Positions 41,008-49,687 of a DNA stretch of 64,000 nt are shown here, in pieces (the first letter of the stretch is position 1; the number at the start of each line of letters is the position of its first letter). Source of the DNA: Streptomyces liliifuscus (GTDB lineage: Bacteria; Actinomycetota; Actinomycetes; Streptomycetales; Streptomycetaceae); contig NZ_CP066831.1 in NCBI RefSeq assembly GCF_016598615.1, forward strand, positions 9,238,001 through 9,302,000, in the 5' to 3' direction. Made by a program: the position numbers and the translations under genes. A model generated the notes under the pieces. It worked only from the letters and a program-made list of their open reading frames with translations. It had not been told where the DNA came from and ran no database searches.

Positions 41008-41661
41008 ATGAGCGAGCGCCACGAGCACCAGAGGCACGAGGAGACCGGCACGGACACCGGCACCGATACCGATGCCGAAACCGACGACGTCCTCGCGGAG
41101 GTCGGACCGCGGCTGCGCCGCATCCGCAAGGAGCGGGGCGCCACCCTCGCGGGTCTGTCCTCCGCCACCGGAATCTCCGTGAGCACCCTGTCCCGCCTGG
41201 AGTCCGGGCTGCGCAAACCCAGCCTGGAGCTGCTGCTGCCCATCGCCCGCGCCCACCAGGTGCCCCTCGACGAACTCGTCGGGGCCCCACAGGTGGGCGA
41301 CCCCCGCATCCGCGCGGCGAAGCCCATCGTCATGCACGGCCGTACGCACTGGCCGCTCACCCGCCAGCCCGGCGGCCTCCAGGCCTACAAGGTGCTCGAA
41401 CCGCGGCGGAAGCAGGAGCCGGACCCGCGGACGCACGAGGGCTACGAGTGGCTGTACGTGCTCTCCGGGCGGCTGCGCCTGGTGCTCGGCGAGCACGACG
41501 TCGTACTCGGCCCGGGGGAGGCCGCCGAGTTCGACACGCGTGTGCCCCACTGGTTCGGGTCGACGGGGGAGGGGCCGGTGGAGTTCCTGAGCCTCTTCGG
41601 GCGGCAGGGGGAGCGGATGCATGTGCGGGCGCGCCCGAAGCGGCGTGGCGAAGACGACTGA
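41008..41661 (+). CDS. XRE-cupin transcriptional regulator
   Basis: The 217-residue protein has an acidic Thr/Asp-rich leader, an HTH_3 domain at about residues 30-85 (LRRIRKERGATLAGLSSATG, VSTLSRLESGLRKPSLELLL), and a C-terminal cupin (YEWLYVLSGRLRLVLGEHDV, then FDTRVPHWFGSTGEGPVEFL). The cupin should bind a small ligand. Its divergence from the flavoprotein gene suggests that it controls that gene. Confidence 0.85.
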   Translation: MSERHEHQRHEETGTDTGTDTDAETDDVLAEVGPRLRRIRKERGATLAGLSSATGISVSTLSRLESGLRKPSLELLLPIARAHQVPLDELVGAPQVGDPRIRAAKPIVMHGRTHWPLTRQPGGLQAYKVLEPRRKQEPDPRTHEGYEWLYVLSGRLRLVLGEHDVVLGPGEAAEFDTRVPHWFGSTGEGPVEFLSLFGRQGERMHVRARPKRRGEDD

Positions 41662-41693
41662 CAACGGCCTGTGCCGACTGTTCCCAGGTCGAC

Positions 41694-41705
41694 AAGCGAC
41701 CGCTT
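41694..41705 (+). promoter_or_regulatory. palindromic operator upstream of oxidoreductase operon
   Basis: AAGCG (41694-41698), AC, CGCTT (41701-41705) form a perfect short palindrome 50 bp before the first gene. A TAGTATGCGG stretch follows it. TetR-family regulators of acyl-CoA genes often use sites of this shape, but no regulator gene is adjacent. Function inferred. Confidence 0.4.
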
Positions 41706-41754
41706 AGTATGCGGTTGACCCCGGTCAGATGAAGCAGTCCCGTGGAGGCACCGC

Positions 41755-42735
41755 ATGCAGGCATGGCAAGTGCACGAGATCGGCGAGCCGAGCGAGGTGA
41801 TGCGGCTTGAGGACGTGGAGCGGCCCACGCCCGGTGACGGCCAGGTCCTGCTCAAGGTGCGCGCGGCGAACATCAACTTCCCGGACGCCCTGATGTGCCG
41901 CGGGCAGTACCAGGTCAGGCCGCCCCTGCCGTTCACGCCGGGCGTGGAGATCTGCGGCGAGACCGAGGACGGACGGCGTGTCATCGCCAACCCGGCGCTG
42001 CCCTACGGCGGCTTCGCCGAGTACGCCGTCGCGGATGCCGCCGCTCTCCTGCCCGCGCCCGACGCGCTGGACGACGCCGAGGCGGCCGCGCTGCACATCG
42101 GCTACCAGACGGGCTGGTTCGGACTGCACCGGCGGGCTCGTCTGGAGGCAGGGGAGACGCTGCTCGTCCACGCTGCCGCCGGAGGGGTCGGCAGCGCGGC
42201 CGTGCAGCTCGGTAAGGCCGCGGGCGCCAAGGTCATCGGCGTCGTGGGCGGCGCCGACAAGGTGGCCGTCGCCCGTGAGCTGGGCTGTGACGTCGTCGTG
42301 GACCGGCGTGCCGAGGACGTCGTCGCCGCGGTGAAGGAGGCCACCGGAGGCCGGGGCGCCGACGTGATCTACGACCCGGTCGGTGGCGACGCCTACACGC
42401 AGTCCACCAAGGTCGTGGCCTTCGAGGGCCGCATCGTGGTCGTGGGCTTCGCGAGCGGCAGCATCCCGAGCCCGGGCCTCAACCACGCGCTGGTGAAGAA
42501 CTACTCGATCCTGGGCCTGCACTGGGGCCTCTACAACACCAAGGACCCGAAGCTGGTCCTGCGCTGCCACGAGGAGCTCACCGAGCTGGCCGCCCGGGGC
42601 GGGATCAAGCCGCTCGTCAGCGAGCGCGTGCCGCTGGGCGGGGCCGCCGCCGCGGTGCAGCGGGTCGCCGACGGCGTCACCACCGGCCGGGTCGCCGTGG
42701 TGCCCTCCCTCGACGAGAACGGAGCCGCCGCATGA
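41755..42735 (+). CDS. NADPH:quinone oxidoreductase-like enzyme
   Basis: This 326-residue MDR-family protein has an N-terminal GroES-like domain (VLLKVRAANINFPDALMCRG) and a Rossmann fold with AAAGGVGSAAVQLGKAAGAK. The zinc ligands of alcohol dehydrogenases are missing, as in quinone oxidoreductases. It is coupled by ATGA to two acyl-CoA dehydrogenases, so it may reduce an enoyl intermediate of the same pathway. Substrate unknown. Confidence 0.85.
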   Translation: MQAWQVHEIGEPSEVMRLEDVERPTPGDGQVLLKVRAANINFPDALMCRGQYQVRPPLPFTPGVEICGETEDGRRVIANPALPYGGFAEYAVADAAALLPAPDALDDAEAAALHIGYQTGWFGLHRRARLEAGETLLVHAAAGGVGSAAVQLGKAAGAKVIGVVGGADKVAVARELGCDVVVDRRAEDVVAAVKEATGGRGADVIYDPVGGDAYTQSTKVVAFEGRIVVVGFASGSIPSPGLNHALVKNYSILGLHWGLYNTKDPKLVLRCHEELTELAARGGIKPLVSERVPLGGAAAAVQRVADGVTTGRVAVVPSLDENGAAA

Positions 42736-43940
42736 CCGACGCCGCGAGCAGGAGCGGGGCGATCGACGCCGCCGAACTGCGCCGCCGCACCCAGGAGTTG
42801 CTGGCCGCGCATCCGGTCGCAGGCACCGACCGGGTGGACTTCCTCAAGGCCCGCTTCGACGCCGGACTCGCCTGGGTGCACTACCCGCGGGGCCTCGGCG
42901 GACTCGGTGCGCCGCGTTCCCTCCAGGCCGTCGTGGACGCCGAGTTGGAGGCCGCGGGCGCGCCCGACAACGACCCGCGGCGCATCGGCATCGGCCTCGG
43001 CATGGCCGCGCCGACGATCCTCGGATACGGCACCGAGGAGCAGAAGAGCCGCTTCCTCAGGCCCCTGTGGGTCGGCGAGGAGGTCTGGTGCCAGCTGTTC
43101 AGCGAGCCGGGCGCGGGCTCCGACCTGGCGGCGCTCGGCACGCGAGCCGTCCGGGACGGCGAAGACTGGGTGGTCAACGGGCAGAAGGTGTGGACGTCCA
43201 GCGCCCACCTCGCCCGCTGGGCCATCCTCATCGCCCGTACCGACCCGGACGCGCCCAAGCACCGCGGCATCACGTACTTCGTCTGCGACATGACCGACCC
43301 CGGTGTCGAGGTGCGACCGCTGCGCCAGATCACCGGTGAGGCCGAGTTCAACGAGGTGTTCCTCACCGACGTCCGCATCCCCGACGCGCACCGCCTCGGC
43401 GAGGTCGGCGACGGCTGGCGGGTCGCGCAGACCACGCTCATGAACGAGCGCGTCTCCATCGGCGGCATGCGCATCCCGCGTGAGGGCGGCATGATCGGCC
43501 CGGTCTCCAGGACCTGGCGCGAGCGCCCCGACCTGCGCACCCATGACCTGCACCAGCGGCTGCTCACGCTGTGGGTGGAGGCCGAGGTCGCGCGGCTCAC
43601 CGGCGAGCGCCTGCGCCAGCAGCTCGTCGCGGGCCAGCCGGGCCCCGAGGGCTCCGGTATGAAGCTGGCGTTCGCCCGCCTCAACCAGGAGATCAGTGGC
43701 CTTGAGGTCGAACTCCTCGGCGAGGAGGGCCTGTTGTACGAGGACTGGACGATGCGCCGTCCCGAACTCGTCGACTTCACCGGCCGTGACGCCGGCTACC
43801 GCTACCTCCGCTCCAAGGGCAACAGCATCGAGGGCGGGACCAGCGAGGTCCTGCTGAACATCGTCGCCGAACGCGTGCTGGGCCTGCCCTCCGAGCCGCG
43901 CACCGACAAGGACGTCGCCTGGAAGGACCTGGCCCGATGA
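42732..43940 (+). CDS. acyl-CoA dehydrogenase, catalytic-type subunit
   Basis: This 402-residue ACAD family protein contains FSEPGAGSDLAALGTRAVRD for FAD and substrate binding. Near the C-terminus, NSIEGGTSEVLLNIVAERVL offers Glu367 in the EGT-like position as the possible base. It oxidises an acyl-CoA at the alpha-beta bond. The next gene is a second, shorter ACAD coupled by ATGA. Such pairs in actinobacteria often form one heteromeric enzyme. Confidence 0.88.
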   Translation: MTDAASRSGAIDAAELRRRTQELLAAHPVAGTDRVDFLKARFDAGLAWVHYPRGLGGLGAPRSLQAVVDAELEAAGAPDNDPRRIGIGLGMAAPTILGYGTEEQKSRFLRPLWVGEEVWCQLFSEPGAGSDLAALGTRAVRDGEDWVVNGQKVWTSSAHLARWAILIARTDPDAPKHRGITYFVCDMTDPGVEVRPLRQITGEAEFNEVFLTDVRIPDAHRLGEVGDGWRVAQTTLMNERVSIGGMRIPREGGMIGPVSRTWRERPDLRTHDLHQRLLTLWVEAEVARLTGERLRQQLVAGQPGPEGSGMKLAFARLNQEISGLEVELLGEEGLLYEDWTMRRPELVDFTGRDAGYRYLRSKGNSIEGGTSEVLLNIVAERVLGLPSEPRTDKDVAWKDLAR

Positions 43941-45037
43941 GCGCCCCCGACCTGCTGTACTCGGAAGAGGAAGAGGCGCTGCGCGCCGCCGTCCGCGACC
44001 TTCTCGCGGACCACTGCGACGCGCCGGGCGTCATCGCCCGCACGGAGTCGGACCGGCCGCACGACCCCGAGCTGTGGAAGGCCCTCTCGGACGGCATGGG
44101 CCTCGCGGGCCTCCTCGTCCCCGAGGCACAGGGCGGCCAGGGTGCCACGCACCGCGAAGTCGCGGTCGTCCTTGAGGAGTTGGGCCGTGCGGTCGCCCCG
44201 GTCCCGTATCTGACGAGTGCGGTCGTCGCCACCGAGGCGCTGCTCGCGTGCGGTTCCGACGAGGCCGCCGAGCTGCTCACGGCCCTCGCGTCCGGCCGGA
44301 CCATCGGCGCACTCACGGTGGCGCTGTCGGCCGGGCCCGGGGCGCCCTACAAGTCCGTACGCCACGAAGGCGGCGCTCTGAGCGGGGAGTTGACCGGCAT
44401 CGCGGACGCGGTCGCCGCGGACGTGCTGCTCGTGCCGGCGGAGGACGGCGGGCTGTATGCCGTGGACGCCGGCGCCGACGGTGTCACGGTCGCCCCGCAG
44501 GTCTCCCTCGATCTGACCCGGCCGGTCGCCACCGTCACCCTCGACGGGGCCCCGGCGCGCCTCCTCACGCCGGACGCCGGACCGGCCGTTCGGCGTGCGC
44601 TGCGCGCCGGAGCCGGACTGCTCGTCTCCGAGCAACTCGGCCTCGCCGACTGGTGTTTGACGGAGACGGTCCGCTATCTGAAGGAGCGCAAGCAGTTCAA
44701 CCGCCCGGTCGGCGGCTTCCAGGCGCTCAAGCACCGGCTCGCCGCGCTGTGGCAGGAGATCGTGGGCACACGCGCCGCGGCCCGCAACGCCGCCGACGCG
44801 CTGGCCGCCGGGAGCCCGGACGCCGATGTGGCGGTCGCCGTCGCCCAGGCCTACGCGTCGCCCGTCGCGGTGCACGCGGCCGAGGAGGCGGTCCAGCTGC
44901 ACGGAGGCATCGGGATGACCTGGGAGCACCCGGCCCACCTCTACCTGAAGCGCGCCAAGGCCGACTCGATCGCGTACGGCACCGCGGGTGCCCACCGCGG
45001 GACACTGGCGGGTCTGGTGGACCTCCAGGCCCCCTGA
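43937..45037 (+). CDS. acyl-CoA dehydrogenase, second subunit
   Basis: This 366-residue protein has an ACAD-like N-terminus (EEALRAAVRDLLADHCDAPG) and a conserved FAD-site region (GGFQALKHRLAALWQEIVGT, then EAVQLHGGIGMTWEHPAHLY). It lacks the SEPGAGSD motif and an EGT motif, so it is probably a partner subunit rather than a complete enzyme. Last gene of the operon, followed by a strong terminator. Confidence 0.85.
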   Translation: MSAPDLLYSEEEEALRAAVRDLLADHCDAPGVIARTESDRPHDPELWKALSDGMGLAGLLVPEAQGGQGATHREVAVVLEELGRAVAPVPYLTSAVVATEALLACGSDEAAELLTALASGRTIGALTVALSAGPGAPYKSVRHEGGALSGELTGIADAVAADVLLVPAEDGGLYAVDAGADGVTVAPQVSLDLTRPVATVTLDGAPARLLTPDAGPAVRRALRAGAGLLVSEQLGLADWCLTETVRYLKERKQFNRPVGGFQALKHRLAALWQEIVGTRAAARNAADALAAGSPDADVAVAVAQAYASPVAVHAAEEAVQLHGGIGMTWEHPAHLYLKRAKADSIAYGTAGAHRGTLAGLVDLQAP

Positions 45038-45070
45038 CCTCGCCCCGGTCCACTCCCGCCGATGGCACGA

Positions 45071-45105
45071 AGGCCCGCTCCGACCCCCCGGACAGGAGCG
45101 GGCCT
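45071..45105 (+). terminator. strong terminator after acyl-CoA dehydrogenase operon
   Basis: Perfect 11-bp arms AGGCCCGCTCC (45071-45081) and GGAGCGGGCCT (45095-45105) enclose 13 nt, followed by CCGCTTT. It lies 33 bp after the stop. Confidence 0.75.
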
Positions 45106-45109
45106 CCGC

Positions 45110-45154
45110 TTTACCAACCTCCCCCATCATGCATAATTGCGAACTGTTCGCAAT
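45110..45154 (+). promoter_or_regulatory. Nur-box-like operator and promoter of the nickel-type operon
   Basis: ATTGCGAACTGTTCGCAAT (45136-45154) is a perfect inverted repeat. It contains TTGC-N9-GCAA, the spacing of the Streptomyces Nur box (TTGCAA-N5-TTGCAA), whose regulator represses nickel uptake genes when nickel is sufficient. It overlaps a CATAAT -10 candidate (45132-45137) with TTTACC 16 bp upstream, so binding would block transcription. Nickel control is inferred from motif plus gene content. Confidence 0.72.
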
Positions 45155-45186
45155 AACTGTTGATGTTCATTAGGGGTGGGGGCGGC

Positions 45187-46770
45187 ATGAGGGCCCGATC
45201 GATACGAGGCATGGGCACCCTGGCGACGGCCGCCGCTCTGGCGACCGTCGCCTCCGCGTGTTCGGCGCCCGGCGAGGGCGACAGCGGGGCTGCGGCGACC
45301 TCGGCAGTCGTCGGCATCGCCTACGAACCGGAGACCCTGAGCCCCCTCCTCGGCTTCGGCAAGGACGGCAACTCCAAGATCTTCGACGGGCTGCTCACCC
45401 ACGACGCCGACCTGAAGCTGAAGCCCGCGCTCGCCACCGCGCTGCCGAAGGTGAGCGACGACGGACGCACGTACACCTACGCGCTGCGCGAGGGCGTGAA
45501 GTTCAGCGACGGGAAGCCGTTCACCGCGAAGGACGTCGTCTTCACTTACGAGACGATCCTCGACGAGAAGACCAACAACCCCTCCAAGGGCGAGCTCGAC
45601 GCGATCGAGAGCGTCGAGGCGAAGGGCGACGACACCGTCGTCTTCCGGCTCAAGTACCCCTACGCGCCCTTCGCGGAGCGCACGGTGCTGCCCATCGCGC
45701 CCGAGCACATGGCCGGCGGCCAGGACGTCAACACGGGGACGTTCGGATCGAACCCCGTCGGCACCGGGCCCTACAAGCTGGCCAAGTGGTCCAAGGGCGA
45801 GCAGCTCGTCCTGGAGGCCAACTCCGGCTACTGGGGCGGACCTCCGAAGATCGAGCGCTTCACCATGGCGATCATCAAGGACGACGACGTACGCGCCACC
45901 CGGCTGCGCTCCGGCGACCTCGACGGCGCGATCCTGCCGCCCAACCTCGCCAAGGCCTTCCAGGGGTCGGGGCAGAAGACGTACGCGGCCAAGAGCTTCG
46001 ACTACCGCACGGTCACCCTGCCGACCGGCAACAAGGTCACCGGGAACACCGCCGTGCGCCGCGCCCTCGACATCGCCGTCGACCGGAAGGCCATGGTCGA
46101 CGGCATCCTCGAAGGCGCCGGCAAGGTGGCCCACGGACCCGTCCCGACGGACAGCGAGTGGTTCACCGAGGGCACCGAGCGGACATACGACCCGAAGAAG
46201 GCGCGGACGCTCCTCGACGCGGCCGGCTGGAAGCCGGGCAAGGACGGGATCCGTGTGAAGGACGGCGTCCGCGCGAGCTTCCCGCTCTGGTACGTCTCCG
46301 GCGACAAGCTCCGCCAGGACCACGCCCTCGCCTACGCCTCCGACGCCAAGAAGATCGGCGTCGAGGTCGAGGTGCAGGCGGGCACCTGGGAGGTCATCGA
46401 GCCGCGCATGCCCAAGGACGCGGTGCTCGCGGGCGGAGGCTCACCGGCCGACCCCGACTTCGACCAGTACCCGCTCCTCAGGTCGGACCTCGCGGGCGAC
46501 GGCTTCAACAACATGGGCTGGTACGACAACGCCACCGTCGACAGGGCCCTGAAGACCGGCCGCGAGAGCGGCGACCCGGCCGAGCGCAAGGCCGCCTACG
46601 ACACCGTCCAGCGCGAGCTGGTGAAGAACCCCGGCTACACCTTCCTGACCCACATCGACCACCTGTACGTGGTCGACGACCGCTTCGGCGACCTGTCCAC
46701 GCAGGTCGAACCGCACGATCACGGTCTCGCCGCGGGCCCGTGGTGGAACGTCGAGGACTGGCGGCCGTGA
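45187..46770 (+). CDS. nikA: nickel/peptide ABC transporter substrate-binding lipoprotein
   Basis: The 527-residue product has a lipoprotein signal ending in VASAC (Cys25) and an SBP_bac_5 domain typical of DppA/NikA proteins (SKIFDGLLTHDADLKLKPAL, LREGVKFSDGKPFTAKDVVF, NPVGTGPYKLAKW). ATG 45187 is preferred over a TTG at 45160. It should capture nickel complexes or peptides outside the membrane. The nik name rests on operon order and the Nur-box-like site; peptide import is the alternative. Confidence 0.78.
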   Translation: MRARSIRGMGTLATAAALATVASACSAPGEGDSGAAATSAVVGIAYEPETLSPLLGFGKDGNSKIFDGLLTHDADLKLKPALATALPKVSDDGRTYTYALREGVKFSDGKPFTAKDVVFTYETILDEKTNNPSKGELDAIESVEAKGDDTVVFRLKYPYAPFAERTVLPIAPEHMAGGQDVNTGTFGSNPVGTGPYKLAKWSKGEQLVLEANSGYWGGPPKIERFTMAIIKDDDVRATRLRSGDLDGAILPPNLAKAFQGSGQKTYAAKSFDYRTVTLPTGNKVTGNTAVRRALDIAVDRKAMVDGILEGAGKVAHGPVPTDSEWFTEGTERTYDPKKARTLLDAAGWKPGKDGIRVKDGVRASFPLWYVSGDKLRQDHALAYASDAKKIGVEVEVQAGTWEVIEPRMPKDAVLAGGGSPADPDFDQYPLLRSDLAGDGFNNMGWYDNATVDRALKTGRESGDPAERKAAYDTVQRELVKNPGYTFLTHIDHLYVVDDRFGDLSTQVEPHDHGLAAGPWWNVEDWRP

Positions 46771-47756
46771 GCCGTCCGCCGTGGGGTCCCATGGCGCGGC
46801 TGGCGGGACGGCGGGCCCTGTTCGCCGTCCCCGTCCTCGGGATCGTCACGTTCGGGGTCTTCGCGATCGCCGCGGCCTCCCCGTTCGACCCCGTCAAGGC
46901 GTACGCGGGCACGGCCGGACTCAGCGCCTCCCAGGACACCCTCGACCAGTTGCGCGCCAACCTGGGTGCCGACGAACCGCTCGTCACGCGGTGGTGGAAC
47001 TGGCTGACGTCCGCCGTGCAGGGCGACCTCGGTGACTCCAGCGCCCTGCGGCAACCGGTCGCCGACGTGATCGCCGAACGCGTCGGCTGGTCGGTGCTGC
47101 TGGCCTCCGCCGCCTTTCTCGTGGCCGTCCTGCTGGGCGGGCTGCTCGGCGTCCTCGCCGCGCGCCGGCCGGGCGGCTGGACGGACAGGGCCGTCACCTC
47201 GCTCGCGTACACCCTGGAGGCCGCGCCGCCGTTCTGGCTGGGCCTGCTCGTGATGTGGTTCTTCGCCCTGAAACTCGGTGTGCTGCCCGCGGGCGGCCTC
47301 ACGGACACCGGCACCACGGTCGTCACGGCAGACCAGGTCGTACGCCATCTCGTGCTGCCCGCAAGCGTGTTGGCCCTCTCCCAGCTGCCGTGGTTCGTGC
47401 TGTACGTCCGGCAGGGCGTCGGCGACGCTCTCCAGGAGGACCCCGTACGCGGTGCACGCGCGCGTGGACTCGCCGAGCGCACCGTCCTGTTGGGACACGC
47501 CCTGCGCTCAGGAATGCTGCCGGTGCTCACGCTCATCGGCTCGCGCGTGCCCGAACTCATCACCGGAGCACTGCTCGTGGAGACCGTCTTCAGCTGGCCA
47601 GGCATCGCCGCGGCGACCGTCGAGGCCGCCACCGCCGTCGACTTCCCGCTGCTCGCCGCACTGACCGTGCTCGCCACGATCGCCGTGCTGGTCGGGAACC
47701 TCCTCGCGGACCTGCTGTACGGGCTCGCGGACCCGAGGGTGGGATTCGATGGCTGA
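46767..47756 (+). CDS. nikB: nickel/peptide ABC transporter permease 1
   Basis: This 329-residue DppB/NikB-type permease starts at GTG 46767 overlapping nikA. A first helix follows RRALFAVPVLGIVTFGVFAI; later come the periplasmic loop and five further helices. The cytoplasmic coupling loop contains YVRQGVGDALQEDPVRGARA, the conserved region that contacts the ATPases. It overlaps nikC by 8 bases. Confidence 0.82.
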   Translation: MSRPPWGPMARLAGRRALFAVPVLGIVTFGVFAIAAASPFDPVKAYAGTAGLSASQDTLDQLRANLGADEPLVTRWWNWLTSAVQGDLGDSSALRQPVADVIAERVGWSVLLASAAFLVAVLLGGLLGVLAARRPGGWTDRAVTSLAYTLEAAPPFWLGLLVMWFFALKLGVLPAGGLTDTGTTVVTADQVVRHLVLPASVLALSQLPWFVLYVRQGVGDALQEDPVRGARARGLAERTVLLGHALRSGMLPVLTLIGSRVPELITGALLVETVFSWPGIAAATVEAATAVDFPLLAALTVLATIAVLVGNLLADLLYGLADPRVGFDG

Positions 47757-48684
47757 GACGACCAAGATGACCAAGACGAGCAAGACGACGGGGGCTTCGG
47801 GGATGACCGAGGCCGTCGAGGCAGCCACTGTGTGGCGCACGCGAGCGGTCGTACGGCGGTCCACGCGTGCGTGGCGGGTGCGCGGCTCGGCCGCAGTCGT
47901 GGCCGTGATCGTGCTGGCCGTGCTCCTCGTGCCGCCCTTCGTCCAGCTCGACCAGCAGGCCGTGGACCTGGCCGCCAAGCTCCAACCACCTTCCCTGGCG
48001 CACCCGTTCGGGACGGACGACGTGGGACGGGACCTGCTGCTGCGCTGTGTCTACGGGCTGCGGGTCTCGCTCCTGGTCGGCGTGGTGGCGGCCGTCGTGT
48101 CCACGGTGGTCGGCACTGCCGTGGGCGCGGTCGCGGGTGCGTTCGGGGGATGGGCCGACCGGCTGGTGATGCGGCTCGTGGACGTGTTCGCGTCCGTGCC
48201 GCACCTGCTCCTCGGCATCTTCATCGTCGCAATGTTCCGGCCCGGGGTGTGGCCGGTCGTCGTCTCGGTGGCGCTCACCCACTGGCTGTCGACGGCCCGG
48301 ATCGTCCGCGCGGAGATCCTCTCGCTGCGCTCCCGGCCGTACGTCGACGCCGCGATCTCGGGCGGCGCCTCGCGCTACCGGGTGGCGGTACGGCATCTGC
48401 TGCCCGGCGTACTGCCCCAGGCCGGGCTCGCCGCCGTCCTCATGGTGCCGCACGCCGTCTGGCACGAATCCGCCCTGTCCTTCCTCGGGTTGGGGCTGCC
48501 CACCCATCAGGCCAGCCTCGGCACGTTGGTACAGAGCGCGCGCGGCTCGCTGCTCGCCGGGGACTGGTGGCCCACCCTCTTCCCGGGGCTGTGCGCCGTC
48601 GCCGCCACCCTCGCCATCGCGGGTCTCGCGGGCGCCTGGCGCGAACGGCTCAACCCGCGAAGCCGATCGGAGCTGATGCTGTGA
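47749..48684 (+). CDS. nikC: nickel/peptide ABC transporter permease 2
   Basis: This 311-residue DppC/NikC-type permease has FGTDDVGRDLLLRCVYGLRV, the hallmark of the family, and a coupling loop PYVDAAISGGASRYRVAVRH. The first 35 residues are Lys/Thr-rich (MTKTSKTTG), an unusual disordered N-terminus. It forms the channel with NikB. Confidence 0.85.
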   Translation: MAETTKMTKTSKTTGASGMTEAVEAATVWRTRAVVRRSTRAWRVRGSAAVVAVIVLAVLLVPPFVQLDQQAVDLAAKLQPPSLAHPFGTDDVGRDLLLRCVYGLRVSLLVGVVAAVVSTVVGTAVGAVAGAFGGWADRLVMRLVDVFASVPHLLLGIFIVAMFRPGVWPVVVSVALTHWLSTARIVRAEILSLRSRPYVDAAISGGASRYRVAVRHLLPGVLPQAGLAAVLMVPHAVWHESALSFLGLGLPTHQASLGTLVQSARGSLLAGDWWPTLFPGLCAVAATLAIAGLAGAWRERLNPRSRSELML

Positions 48685-49652
48685 CACCGCAAGCCGACGG
48701 CACGAACATCCTGTCGGTACGGGGGCTCTCCGTGCGTTTCCGGATGCGCGACGAGGCGTACGTACGAGCCGTCACGGATGTCTCCTTCGACCTCGCGGCG
48801 GGAGAGTGCCTGGCCCTCGTCGGTGAGAGCGGCTGCGGCAAGTCGGTGCTCGCCTCCGCCCTGTTGGGCCTGTTGCCCGGCAACGCCTCGGTGGCGGGTT
48901 CGGCCCTGCTCGGCGGCGACGGGCTCGACCTGCTGGCCGCCGACGAGCGGGTGCTCGCCCGAGAGGTCCGCGGGCGGCGCGTCGCACTCGTACCGCAGAG
49001 TCCCGCGGCGCACCTCACACCGGTGCGTACCGTACGGTCCCAACTCGCTGAGGCTGTACGGGAATTGACGGGGGCTTCCGGTGAGGGCGCGGCAGCCGCC
49101 GCGGAGCGGGCCGCGTTCCCTCTGGACCATCTCGACCGCTACCCGCACGAGTTGTCCGGCGGGCTCGCCCAACGGGCCGCCACCGCGCTCGCCCTCGTCG
49201 GGGACGCGCCCCTGCTGCTCGCCGACGAGCCGACCACCGGGCTCGACCGCGATCTCGTCGAGCGCACCGTCGACGAACTCCGCCGTCACACCGGGGACCA
49301 CCGAGCCCTGCTGCTGATCACCCACGACCTGGCGGCGGCCGAGCGGATCGCCGACCGGGTCGCCGTGATGTACGCGGGACGCGTGGTGGAGGTCGCCGGC
49401 GCGGCCGCGTTCTTCGGGGCGCCGGGGCCGCGGCATCCGTACGCCCGCGGTCTGCTCAACGCCCTCCCCGAGCGGGAGTTCACGCCGATCCCGGGCATGC
49501 CGCCGGAGCTCGGCGCACTCCCGGACGGGTGTGCCTTCGCCGCGCGGTGCGAAGGGGTGAGCGAGGCGTGCGGTGTCCTGCCGGAGTTCGTGGCGGGCGT
49601 GGCCTGCCATCACGTGGGTCACCTGGATCAGGCGGAGGTGGCGCGTGCGTGA
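48681..49652 (+). CDS. nikD: nickel/peptide ABC transporter ATPase 1
   Basis: The GTG at 48681 overlaps the permease stop. The 323-residue ATPase contains Walker A GESGCGKS, Q-loop VPQSP, signature LSGG, and Walker B LLLADEPTTGLD. The C-terminal Cys-rich oligopeptide-type extension is present (CAFAARCEGVSEACGVLPEF). That extension is found in Opp/Dpp/Nik ATPases. Confidence 0.85.
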   Translation: MTPQADGTNILSVRGLSVRFRMRDEAYVRAVTDVSFDLAAGECLALVGESGCGKSVLASALLGLLPGNASVAGSALLGGDGLDLLAADERVLAREVRGRRVALVPQSPAAHLTPVRTVRSQLAEAVRELTGASGEGAAAAAERAAFPLDHLDRYPHELSGGLAQRAATALALVGDAPLLLADEPTTGLDRDLVERTVDELRRHTGDHRALLLITHDLAAAERIADRVAVMYAGRVVEVAGAAAFFGAPGPRHPYARGLLNALPEREFTPIPGMPPELGALPDGCAFAARCEGVSEACGVLPEFVAGVACHHVGHLDQAEVARA

Positions 49653-49687
49653 TCAGGAGGGGCACATGCCTTGCCGGGAGGTGGCGC

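Noticed and set aside
38205..41360. A single leftward frame of 1051 codons covering ligase and flavoprotein regions
   Set aside because: The part upstream of 39752 is out of frame with the real flavoprotein gene and looks like shadow sequence; the ligase starts at 39752.
45136..45154. LexA/SOS box
   Set aside because: The actinobacterial LexA site needs GAAC-N4-GTTC; here GAAC and GTTC are separated by one base. The Nur spacing fits better.
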